A DNA stretch of 64,000 bases, from NCBI RefSeq assembly GCF_024172185.1, contig NZ_JAMZEC010000001.1:2108001-2172000 (forward strand), in the 5' to 3' direction. Source of the stretch: Nonomuraea roseoviolacea subsp. carminata (lineage in GTDB: Bacteria > Actinomycetota > Actinomycetes > Streptosporangiales > Streptosporangiaceae). This document shows positions 50,345 to 58,487 of this stretch, piece after piece (positions within the stretch are counted from its first letter, which is position 1; every line of letters starts with the position of its first letter). The position numbers were made by a program, and so were the translations under genes. The notes below the pieces were generated by a model, which worked only from the letters and a program-made list of their open reading frames with translations, searched no databases and had not been told where the DNA came from.

Positions 50345-50663
50345 TGCACACCTCCCTGCCGCCCGCCCGCAATGGAGCCCCCCATGAACGCCTCCCTACT
50401 ACCCACCCACGGGAAGGCGTAACAACATGGTGGTAATTACACGCGTGTGCTGTACGTGACGTCAAGCGGCATGCCGGTATCCGGGGAAAGGCCAGCTCTC
50501 GCCCCGGTGTGCATGGCATGTGATGTTCGCACCTGACCCATCACCACGTGATCCATGGCGTTGGCCTGGCGTGTTCAACGCTGTCAGCGGTCGGAACCGT
50601 ACCAGGGCGGTATAGAGCCCCGCCCGTGGCCCACCTACTCTCTAGCCGTGCTTTGCCGGTTCG
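50345..50663. other. Noncoding region upstream of whiB
   Basis: 319 bp without a credible gene. It should contain the whiB promoter(s); WhiB-controlled development genes are usually driven by several. Noted: GTACGTGACGTC and CACGTG palindromic patches, and an AT-richer GTGGTAATTACACG. No specific sigma or BldD site can be claimed. Confidence 0.5.
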
Positions 50664-53273
50664 TTACCTGCGTGGCTCGTTGGGGGTGTATATGGCTGTG
50701 GGGTCGATCGGGTCGTCGCCGTCGCGCGACCGGTCGGAGCCGCCCGTTCCGTAGGGCTGCTGCTGGTCGAGCCGGATCGTCGACTCGGGGTTGCCCTGCG
50801 GCCAGCCCTGCGCGGGCGGCTGCTGCTGGTAGGGCTGCGGCTCGTAGTGCGCCGGCTGGGGCTCGTAGCCCTGCTGGGCGTGCTGGCCGTAACCCTGCTG
50901 CTGCGGGGCGCCGGGCTGCTGCTGGGGGTTCCCGTACAGCGCGTCGTACGGGCCGGGCTGCTGCTGCTGCGGGCTCCCGTAGCTGGAGTGCTGGTACGTC
51001 TCGGCCTGCTGGTAGGCGTCCAGGAGCTGCTGCGAGCGCGGGTCGACGGGCGGGTCCGGCTCCTGGTAGGCGGACTGGGCGTACTCGTGGCCGGAGTAGC
51101 CGGTGAACGGCTGACCGCCCTGCGCCTCGTACGCGGGGCGGGATTCCTGACCGGCCGGAGGGTACGGCACGCTCGGGGAGGTCTCGCCGGAGCTGTAGAC
51201 GGGGTCGGCGGGGCTGTTGAAGGCGTTCGGCTGCCCGCCCTGGGGCTGGTAGCCGGCTCCGGCGTCGTGGGAGGGGGTGTAGGGCGCCGCCGGCTGGACG
51301 CCGCTGGGGGGCTGCGGCGTGTAGGGCGTGTACGGCGCGCCGCCCTGCGGGTCCGTGGCGTAGGGGTTCGCCTGGGACTCGGGGGCCGGGGCGTAGACGT
51401 CGGGCTGGGAGTGGGTGGGGGTGTAGCCGCCGGGCCGCGTGTCGGCCGGGGTGTAGCCGCCGCCCGGCTGGGAGTCGGCCGGGGTGTACGGGGTGAGCGG
51501 GGTGTCCAGCGTCGGGTAGGTGCCGGGGCCCGAGTCGGCCGAGGAGTAGACGTTCGGCGAGGACGACGACGACGGCGACGGGTCCAGGGAGTCGAGCGAG
51601 TCGAGGGAGGAGTACGGGCTCGACTGGCCGTAGGCGCCGGGGTGGCTGTCGGCGGGGACGTACGGCGCGGGCTGGTACTCGGTCTGCTGGTAGTCGCTCT
51701 GCTGCGGGTATGCGCCGCCGGGCGCGGTGTCGGCCGGGGTGTAGTCGGCGGTGTTGTAGCCGGGCTGGGCCTGGGCCTGTCCGCCGTAGGTCTGCTGGCC
51801 GGGCTGCGGCGGGAACGCCTGGGTGGGGCTGGTCTGGCCGAAGCCCTCGGGCTCCGCGGGGCCGCCGTACGGGGACTGCTGCGCGGCCTGGCCGGCGGGC
51901 GCGCCGTGCTGACCGCTCGGCGGAGCCGGGGCGTAGCCGGGCTGCTGGTCGTGCTGGCCGGTCGGCGGGACCTGGCCGTAGCCGGGCTGCTGCTCTTGAC
52001 GGCCGTAGGCGTTCGCGGAGTCGGTCCGGCCGTAGGCGGGCTGCTGGTCGGCCTGGCCGTAGGCGCCGGCGGGGTCGGCCTGGCCGTAGGCGGGCTGCTG
52101 GTCGGGCCGGCCGTGAGCGGGGTCCGGCTGGCCGCCGAACGGCTGCTGCTGGTGGTCCGGCTGCCCGCCGAAGGGCTGGCTTCCGAAGGGCTGCTGGTCC
52201 GGCTGGCCTACGAACGGCTGCTGGTCGGGCGGGGTGAAGCCCGGCTGGGGCTGGCCGTATCCGGGCTGCTGGTGCGCGTCGGGCTGGCCGAACGGCGTCG
52301 CGCCGGACTGGCCGAACGGCTGCTGCTGGTCGCCCTGTCCGTAGGCGGGCTGGTCACCCTGCCCGAAGGCCGGCTGCCGCTCACCCTGTCCGTAGGGGGC
52401 CGCCGGGTCGCTCTGCCCGTAGGGGGCGGCGGGGTCGGTCTGGCCGAAGGAGGCCGCGGGGTCGGCCTGCCCGTAGGCGGGCTGCTGGTCCGGCTGGGCG
52501 AAGCCCTGGTCGGCGTGGCCCGGCCGGTCGGAGTCGGCGTCGGCCTTGCTGTCGCCCGGCGCGGCGGGGAGCGCGGCGCGCGGCTGGGGGACGGGCTGCT
52601 GCGGGGTCTGCGGCCGCTGGTAGGGGTCCTGCGGGCCGTGGGGGGCGCCGTCGGGCTGGCCGAAGCCCTGCTGCCCGTACGCGGGCTGCCCGCCGTACTG
52701 GCCGGGCCGGCCCTGCGGGTCGGGGGTGTAGCCGGGGCCGAACGCGTCGGAGCCGCTGCCGTGGACCGGGTTGCCGTACGGCGTCGCGCCGAAGCCGGGA
52801 CGCTGGCCCGTGCCGCCGGAGTTCGCGGCCAGGGCCTGAGGGAGCAGGTAGACCAGCGCGATGGCCGTCAGGCCGAGCAGCGGCACCCCGGAGAGCAGGA
52901 ACTCCACCGTGAGCCGGGCGCCGCCGCCCGAGAGGAGCCCGAGCAGCAGCGCGAGCGCGCCGAACAGCGTCGCGAGGCCGAGCGCCCCGGTCGCCCCGAG
53001 GACGATCGGCCGCGCCTTGGGCGACGGCGGCCCGAACCGGGTGACCAGCAGCACGGAGCCGAGGAGCAAGGCCACGGTGACGGGGCTGGTGAAGCTGGAG
53101 AAGTTGGTGAAGGCGCGGTCCATCAGGGACGAGCCGCCGCCGTACGGGGTCGTCGTGCCGATCAGCACCCGGCCGATGGCCAGCAGGACGTCGATCGCGC
53201 CCGCCGCCAGCATCAGCCAGGCGGCCGGCTCCCTCAGCCGCGCTGCGTCAAGTTTGTTCACGACTACTCCCAT
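50664..53273 (-). CDS. Four-helix membrane protein with a ~700-residue disordered Q/G/P/Y-rich tail
   Basis: 869 residues. The first ~155 contain four hydrophobic helices (REPAAWLMLAAGAIDVLLAI through LSGVPLLGLTAIALVYLLPQ). The rest is repetitive, low-complexity sequence: QPAYGQ, QPFGGQPD, QQPGYG in the middle, then TPADTxPGG and Ser-rich blocks, then more Gln/Tyr. It ends with an acidic DDPIDPTAIYTPNEPRR. No catalytic domain. The disordered part is probably cytoplasmic. It lies between whiB and fbiA. ATG at 53273 with AAAGGG upstream; an open extension upstream is not domain-like. Function unknown. Confidence 0.75.
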   Translation of the reverse strand: MGVVVNKLDAARLREPAAWLMLAAGAIDVLLAIGRVLIGTTTPYGGGSSLMDRAFTNFSSFTSPVTVALLLGSVLLVTRFGPPSPKARPIVLGATGALGLATLFGALALLLGLLSGGGARLTVEFLLSGVPLLGLTAIALVYLLPQALAANSGGTGQRPGFGATPYGNPVHGSGSDAFGPGYTPDPQGRPGQYGGQPAYGQQGFGQPDGAPHGPQDPYQRPQTPQQPVPQPRAALPAAPGDSKADADSDRPGHADQGFAQPDQQPAYGQADPAASFGQTDPAAPYGQSDPAAPYGQGERQPAFGQGDQPAYGQGDQQQPFGQSGATPFGQPDAHQQPGYGQPQPGFTPPDQQPFVGQPDQQPFGSQPFGGQPDHQQQPFGGQPDPAHGRPDQQPAYGQADPAGAYGQADQQPAYGRTDSANAYGRQEQQPGYGQVPPTGQHDQQPGYAPAPPSGQHGAPAGQAAQQSPYGGPAEPEGFGQTSPTQAFPPQPGQQTYGGQAQAQPGYNTADYTPADTAPGGAYPQQSDYQQTEYQPAPYVPADSHPGAYGQSSPYSSLDSLDSLDPSPSSSSSPNVYSSADSGPGTYPTLDTPLTPYTPADSQPGGGYTPADTRPGGYTPTHSQPDVYAPAPESQANPYATDPQGGAPYTPYTPQPPSGVQPAAPYTPSHDAGAGYQPQGGQPNAFNSPADPVYSSGETSPSVPYPPAGQESRPAYEAQGGQPFTGYSGHEYAQSAYQEPDPPVDPRSQQLLDAYQQAETYQHSSYGSPQQQQPGPYDALYGNPQQQPGAPQQQGYGQHAQQGYEPQPAHYEPQPYQQQPPAQGWPQGNPESTIRLDQQQPYGTGGSDRSRDGDDPIDPTAIYTPNEPRR

Positions 53274-53453
53274 CGGACCCTTTAGCCCGAAGGGAGTTTG
53301 CCACATCACCGCCATGGATGACGGGAGTCCCGCCAACCACTTATCCCCCAAAAGCACCACATCGCCTGCTATGCCGTGTTTTTCGGAGGGTTGCGGATCG
53401 GCAACACCGAGGCCGTCTCGGGCGTGTCAGAGGCCGGTGGAAGACTGGTCGGC

Positions 53454-54404
53454 ATGCACATCGTGTCCCTCGCCGGCGGCATCGGCGGCGCCCGCTTCCT
53501 GCGCGGACTGCGCGAGACCGCGCCCGACGCCCGGATCACCGTGATCGGCAACACCGGTGACGACATCACCCTCTTCGGCCTGCGGGTCTGTCCCGACCTC
53601 GACACGGTCATGTACACCCTCGGCGGCGGCATCGACGAGGAGCAGGGCTGGGGCCGGGCCAAGGAGACCCACGTCGTCAAGGACGAGCTGGCCGCCTACG
53701 GCGTCGAGCCGCAGTGGTTCGGCCTCGGCGACCGCGACTTCGCCACCCACATCGTCCGCTCCCAGATGCTGGAGGCCGGCTTCCCGCTCTCGCAGATCAC
53801 CCGGGCGCTCTGCGCGCGCTGGCAGCCGGGCGTCGAGCTGCTGCCGATGAGCGACGACCGCTGCGAGACGCACGTCGTCGTCACCGACGAGCGCGGCCGG
53901 CGGGCCGTCCACTTCCAGGAGTGGTGGGTGCGGCTGCGCGCCTCGGTACCCGCCGAGTCGATCGCCCTGGTCGGCGTGGACAGCGCCAAGCCCGCCCCCG
54001 GCGTGCTGGAGGCCATCGAGGAGGCCGACGTGGTGATCCTGCCGCCGTCCAACCCGGTGGTCAGCATCGGCACGATCCTCCAGGTGCCCGGCATCCGCGA
54101 GGCGCTGCTGCCCAAGACGGTCGTGGGGGTCTCCCCCATCATCGGCGGCGCCCCGGTGCGCGGCATGGCCGACGCCTGCCTCACGGCGATCGGCGTCGAG
54201 ACCACGGCCCAGGCGGTGCTCGACCTGTACGGCGCGGAGCTGGTCGACGGCTGGCTGGTGGCGCCCGAGGACTCCGGCGTCCGGCTCGACGGCGTGCGCG
54301 TCGTCGCCCGGCCCATCCTCATGCGCGACCCCGAGACGGGCGCCGACGTGGCGGCCGACATCGCCCGCGACGCGCTCGACCTGGCCCTGGAGCTGGCCCG
54401 ATGA
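53454..54404 (+). CDS. fbiA: 2-phospho-L-lactate transferase (F420 biosynthesis)
   Basis: 316 residues of the CofD/FbiA family: N-terminal [15 protein letters not shown] nucleotide loop, [21 protein letters not shown], and [13 protein letters not shown]. It joins the phospho-carboxylate unit to Fo to form (dehydro)F420-0 in the cytoplasm. ATG at 53454 (MHIVSLAGG) is where homologues begin. Its stop overlaps the fbiB ATG (ATGA). Confidence 0.96.
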   Translation: MHIVSLAGGIGGARFLRGLRETAPDARITVIGNTGDDITLFGLRVCPDLDTVMYTLGGGIDEEQGWGRAKETHVVKDELAAYGVEPQWFGLGDRDFATHIVRSQMLEAGFPLSQITRALCARWQPGVELLPMSDDRCETHVVVTDERGRRAVHFQEWWVRLRASVPAESIALVGVDSAKPAPGVLEAIEEADVVILPPSNPVVSIGTILQVPGIREALLPKTVVGVSPIIGGAPVRGMADACLTAIGVETTAQAVLDLYGAELVDGWLVAPEDSGVRLDGVRVVARPILMRDPETGADVAADIARDALDLALELAR

Positions 54405-55702
54405 CCACCCACCCGACGACCGCCGACCCCAAGACCTCCGGCGGCATCGAGGTCGTCCCCGTCAGCGGCATCGGCGAGGTCCGGCCGGGCGACGACCTGG
54501 CGCTGCTGCTCCGCGACGCCGGCCTGCGTGACGGCGACATCGTCGTCATCACCTCCAAGATCGTCAGCAAGGCCGAGGGGCGGGTGCGCCGCGCGCCCGA
54601 CCGCACGGCCGCCATCGAGGAGGAGACGGCCCGGGTCGTCGCCCGGCGCGGCGACACCGTGATCTCCCAGACCCGCCACGGCTTCGTGATGGCCGCGGCC
54701 GGGGTCGACGCCTCCAACACCGAGCCGGGCACCGTCCTGCTCCTGCCGGAGGACGCCGACGCCTCCGCCCGCCGGGTCCGGGCCGGGCTCGGCGCCCGGG
54801 TCGGGGTGATCGTCTCCGACACGTTCGGCCGTCCCTGGCGCAACGGCCTGACCGACCTGGCCGTGGGCGCCGCCGGCGTCGTCCCGCTGGAGGACTTCCG
54901 CGGCGGCGCCGACACGCACGGCAACCCGCTCAACGCCACGGTCACCGCGCTGGCCGACGAGATCGCCTCGGCCGCCGAGCTGGTCAAGGGCAAGCTGGCG
55001 GGCGTGCCGGTCGCGATCGTGCGCGGCCTCGGGCACCTCGTCACGGACGACGACGGGCCCGGCGTGCGCCCGCTGATCCGGCCGGCCGACGACGACCTGT
55101 TCCGGTACGGGTCGCGGGACGTGGTGTTCGCCCGCCGGACGATCCGCGCGTTCTCGGACGAGCCGGTGGACCCGGCCGCGGTGCGGCGGGCCGTCGCCGC
55201 GGGCATCGCCGCGCCGGCGCCGCACCACACGACGCCGTGGCGGTTCGTGCTGGTGGAGTCGGCCGCGGCCCGGCTCAAGCTGGTGGACGCGATGCGCGAG
55301 GCGTGGATCGCCGACCTGCGCGGCGACGGCTTCACCGAGGAGTCGATCGCCAAGCGGATCCGGCGGGGCGACGTGCTGCGCGACGCGCCGTACCTCGTGG
55401 TGCCGTGCCTGGTCATGGAGGGCTCCCACACCTACCGCGACGACCGGCGCAACGCCTCGGAGCGGGAGATGTTCGTGGTGGCGATGGGCGCCGGGGTGGA
55501 GAACCTGCTCATCCAGCTCGCGGTCGAGGGGCTGGGGTCGGCGTGGGTGTCGTCCACGATGTTCTGCCGTCCGGTGGTGCGCGAGGTCCTGGACCTACCG
55601 GAGACGTGGGACCCGATGGGGTGCGTCGCCGTCGGCCACGCCGCCGCGCCGCCCCGCGACCGGGCCCCGCGCGATCCGGAGGACTTCATCGTCACGCGCT
55701 GA
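54401..55702 (+). CDS. fbiB: F420:glutamyl ligase / nitroreductase fusion
   Basis: 433 residues, the actinobacterial two-domain form. The N-terminal CofE domain (about 15-245) contains [14 protein letters not shown] and [14 protein letters not shown] and adds glutamates to F420-0. The C-terminal FMN nitroreductase domain (about 250-425; [38 protein letters not shown]) reduces dehydro-F420. Translationally coupled to fbiA. Confidence 0.96.
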   Translation: MTTHPTTADPKTSGGIEVVPVSGIGEVRPGDDLALLLRDAGLRDGDIVVITSKIVSKAEGRVRRAPDRTAAIEEETARVVARRGDTVISQTRHGFVMAAAGVDASNTEPGTVLLLPEDADASARRVRAGLGARVGVIVSDTFGRPWRNGLTDLAVGAAGVVPLEDFRGGADTHGNPLNATVTALADEIASAAELVKGKLAGVPVAIVRGLGHLVTDDDGPGVRPLIRPADDDLFRYGSRDVVFARRTIRAFSDEPVDPAAVRRAVAAGIAAPAPHHTTPWRFVLVESAAARLKLVDAMREAWIADLRGDGFTEESIAKRIRRGDVLRDAPYLVVPCLVMEGSHTYRDDRRNASEREMFVVAMGAGVENLLIQLAVEGLGSAWVSSTMFCRPVVREVLDLPETWDPMGCVAVGHAAAPPRDRAPRDPEDFIVTR

Positions 55703-55728
55703 CAGAGCATGTCATCGGGCATTTACCG

Positions 55729-55746
55729 TTAGGAAAGTTTCCTTTA
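55729..55746. promoter_or_regulatory. AGGAAAGTTTCCT palindrome upstream of the LPMO gene
   Basis: TTAGGAAAGTTTCCTTTA; the inner AGGAAAGTTTCCT is a perfect palindrome, ending 38 bp before the LPMO start. Similar TTAGGAAAGTTTCCTAA boxes precede secreted carbohydrate-active genes in several actinomycetes as I remember, so this is a likely regulator site or overlaps the promoter. Confidence 0.6.
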
Positions 55747-55783
55747 CATTTAGGGCAACCCCCCAGGTAAAGGAGCACTTTCA

Positions 55784-56518
55784 ATGCGAAGGACGCTCAC
55801 GTTAGTCACCGTGGCGGTGATCACGATCGCCGCCACAGTGTTCGTGGCAGAGCCCGCCATGGCCCACGGGTACGTCAACTCGCCGCCGAGCCGTCAGGCG
55901 TTCTGCGCCCGCGGCCAGGTGCCCGACTGCGGCGACATCATCTACGAGCCGCAGAGCGTCGAGGGCCCGAAGGGGCTGCGCACCTGTCACGCCAACGTCT
56001 CCCGCTTCGCGCAGCTCAGCGACGAGAGCAAGCCGTGGCCGGCCACCTCGGTCGGCACCAGCGTGACGTTCACCTGGACGTTCACCGCCCGGCACGCCAC
56101 CAGCTCGTACGAGTACTACATCGGCAACACGAGGGTGGCCTCCTTCAACGGCAACGGCCAGCAACCGCCCGCGACGATCTCCCACACGGTGAACCTCTCG
56201 GGCTACTCGGGCAGGCAGAAGGTCCTGGCGATCTGGAACATCTCCGACACCGCCAACGCCTTCTACTCCTGCATCGACCTCCAGATCGGCGGCGGTGGCG
56301 GCAACCCGACGCCCACCCCGACCCCGACCGTCACTCCCACGCCCACCCCCACGCCGACGCCGACCTCGAACCCCGGCGACACGTGGAAGGCGGGCACCGC
56401 CTACGCCGCGGGCGCGGTGGTGACCTACGGCGGCGCGTCCTACCGCTGCCTCCAGGCGCACACCGCGATCGCCGGCTGGGAGCCGCCCAACGTCCCCGCG
56501 CTCTGGCAGCGCGTCTGA
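55784..56518 (+). CDS. Chitin-type lytic polysaccharide monooxygenase, AA10-CBM5/12
   Basis: 244 residues. The signal peptide ends EPAMA, leaving His28 as the mature N-terminus (HGYVNSPPSRQ). The second copper His is His104 in TWTFTARHATSSYEYY. A Thr-Pro linker (about 176-198) leads to a CBM5/12 chitin-binding module (WKAGTAYAAGAVVTYGGASYRCLQAHTA). It is secreted and oxidatively cleaves chitin or cellulose; the combination favours chitin. ATG start with AAAGGAG upstream. No DasR site seen, but a palindrome sits at 55729. Confidence 0.94.
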   Translation: MRRTLTLVTVAVITIAATVFVAEPAMAHGYVNSPPSRQAFCARGQVPDCGDIIYEPQSVEGPKGLRTCHANVSRFAQLSDESKPWPATSVGTSVTFTWTFTARHATSSYEYYIGNTRVASFNGNGQQPPATISHTVNLSGYSGRQKVLAIWNISDTANAFYSCIDLQIGGGGGNPTPTPTPTVTPTPTPTPTPTSNPGDTWKAGTAYAAGAVVTYGGASYRCLQAHTAIAGWEPPNVPALWQRV

Positions 56519-56607
56519 CCCTCCGATGACCGGGCCCGACGGATGGGCCCCGATGACCGGGCCCGAAGATGGCCCTGATGACCGAGCCCGATGGGCCCCG
56601 ATGATGG

Positions 56608-56637
56608 GGCGCCGCCCCGCGCACCCGGGGCGGCGCC
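56608..56637. terminator. Terminator between the LPMO and VWA genes
   Basis: Perfect 12-bp stem GGCGCCGCCCCG / CGGGGCGGCGCC, 6-nt loop, TTT on the plus strand, between convergent genes. Three copies of GATGACCGGGCCCGA (56525, 56552, 56577) lie just before it. Confidence 0.85.
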
Positions 56638-56653
56638 TTTCACGTGCCGGGAC

Positions 56654-58405
56654 TCAGGGCGTCTGCTTGCAGGTGGGATGGCACAGGCGGCGGGCCAGCG
56701 CGGCGAGGAAGACGTCGATGATCTCGCCGGGCTGCCGCGCGACGTGCAGCGACCCGTTCGTCGCGGCCGTGATCTGGCCGAGGCTGTCGCGGTCCGCGCC
56801 CGCGCCGAACGCGATGACGACGATCTGCACCGGCCGGTCCGGCCGCCACTCGTTCTTGAGCTTGCCCACCAGCTCCTGGAGCGTCACGCCGCGCCCGTCG
56901 TCCTTCCCGGAGGTGATCACGAGGAGCGTGTTGTTCATCTCCTCGCGGTACTCCCGGGTCACCAGGCGGAACCCGGCGAGGATCCCGTCGTAGAGGGAGC
57001 TGTCGCGGTCGGGGTGCGCGGTGATCGTGCTGGTCAGCTCGTCGAGCACGCTGCGCCGGATGACCTGGCCGGTGTCGGGCCTGGTGATCGGCCCGAGCGA
57101 GACGCGCTCCTGGTAGCCCTTCGTCCCGCCCAGCCCGTCGGCGAACTCCCACATGCCCATGTGCGTCGAGTCGGGGAACAGCCGCAGCCCGATCTTGGCG
57201 GCCTGGAGGGCGATGCCGACCCGCGTGGTGTCCTTGACCCGCTCGGCCATGTGCCGGGAGGTGTCGGCCAGCACGAGGATGTTGGTCGGCGGGGCGAGCC
57301 TGCTCCACGCCTGCAACGCCTCGTCGATGTCCTCCGGCGACACCGACGGCCGGGTCATCGGCGTCTCGGCCGGCACCTGCGGGCCGGGCGAGACGGGCCC
57401 GCGCGCGCCGTCGCCGGACCAGAACCCGGCCCGCCGCACGAGGTCCTGGGCCTGCTCGCCGCGCAGCCAGTCGGCGAAGACCTTCGACGCCTCGGCCACG
57501 TCCGGGTCGGTCGCGGTCACCACGTACGGGTAGTCCAGGATGATCGTGCCCTCGCGCGGGCGCAGCGCGACGACCGGGTCGGCCGAGGCCGCCCGCCGGT
57601 TGTGCTCCCACACCGACTGCTCGGGCACGATGACGACCGGCCGCTTCCAGAACGCCCGGTCGTCCACGGCGGCCATCATCGTGCGGTAGTCGGGGGCGGA
57701 GCCGGCCTGCGCCCAGCGCACGAACGCCGTGAGCGCCTTGTCGGCCTCCGCCCCGGCGCCCACCACGTCCCGGGCCGCGGCCACGGTGGCGATGCCCGCG
57801 CCGACCAGCGACGGGTCGGGCACGCGCACGACGTCCGGCTCCTGCTCGGTCGGCAGCAGCCGCCCGCGCACGGTCGCGGGGAAGACCATCCGCCAGTTCA
57901 TCTGGGTGCCGCCGACGGAGAACGTCCGCGCGAGCGAGGAGCGGGTGGCGAAGACCAGCGGCGAGGTGGCCACCACGCTCTCCCCGGCGGGCAGCCCGCT
58001 CGCGCCCTGCTTGCGGGCCAGCCGGATCCAGGCCGAGGAGTCGGCGATCCAGCCGTCCGGCCGCTGGCGCAGCACGCCCGCCCGGTCGCCGATCAGCGTG
58101 CGCAGCACGGTGGCCGGCGGCTGCTCGGTGACCTGCACGAGCACGCACCGGCCGCCCGAGGCGGTCCTCGTCTCGTTGAAGCGGGAGGCGGCCTCCATCG
58201 CCACGGGCGCCACGTCGACCGCCGCCGCGACGTTGACCAGAACAGGCTCTCGTGTGGCGCAGAGCGCCCCGCCGCCGCCCAGGAGCACCACGAGCGTGCC
58301 CGCGACGAGGACCACGGCGGTGACCCCCGCCAGCAGCCCTCGCCGGAGTGCCTTCCTCCGCCGCAGCTCAGCGCTTAACGCGGCGCGGTGTCGACCCAAC
58401 CGCAC
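56654..58405 (-). CDS. Substrate-binding / VWA domain surface protein
   Basis: 583 residues. One N-terminal membrane helix (about 21-45) anchors a periplasmic-binding-protein-like domain (about 50-340, EPVLVNVAAAVDVAPV, ILDYPYVVTATDPDVAEASKVFADWL), then a VWA domain (about 370-570, NILVLADTSRHMAERV, TLLVITSGKDDGRGVTL). The VWA metal motif is DTSRH rather than DxSxS, so metal-dependent ligand binding may be lost. Two Cys near the C-terminus (LCHPTC). GTG start with AGAGAGGG upstream. Ligand unknown. Confidence 0.85.
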   Translation of the reverse strand: MRLGRHRAALSAELRRRKALRRGLLAGVTAVVLVAGTLVVLLGGGGALCATREPVLVNVAAAVDVAPVAMEAASRFNETRTASGGRCVLVQVTEQPPATVLRTLIGDRAGVLRQRPDGWIADSSAWIRLARKQGASGLPAGESVVATSPLVFATRSSLARTFSVGGTQMNWRMVFPATVRGRLLPTEQEPDVVRVPDPSLVGAGIATVAAARDVVGAGAEADKALTAFVRWAQAGSAPDYRTMMAAVDDRAFWKRPVVIVPEQSVWEHNRRAASADPVVALRPREGTIILDYPYVVTATDPDVAEASKVFADWLRGEQAQDLVRRAGFWSGDGARGPVSPGPQVPAETPMTRPSVSPEDIDEALQAWSRLAPPTNILVLADTSRHMAERVKDTTRVGIALQAAKIGLRLFPDSTHMGMWEFADGLGGTKGYQERVSLGPITRPDTGQVIRRSVLDELTSTITAHPDRDSSLYDGILAGFRLVTREYREEMNNTLLVITSGKDDGRGVTLQELVGKLKNEWRPDRPVQIVVIAFGAGADRDSLGQITAATNGSLHVARQPGEIIDVFLAALARRLCHPTCKQTP

Positions 58406-58487
58406 GGTGAACCCTCTCTCCAGGGGAGTGATGATTCTCCCAGCGCCTCCGGGGCGAGACGCAAGTGCAAGTTAGAACATGTTATAC

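Noticed and set aside
55703..55783. DasR operator before the LPMO gene
   Set aside because: No TGGTCTAGACCA-like sequence there; the palindrome present has a different core.
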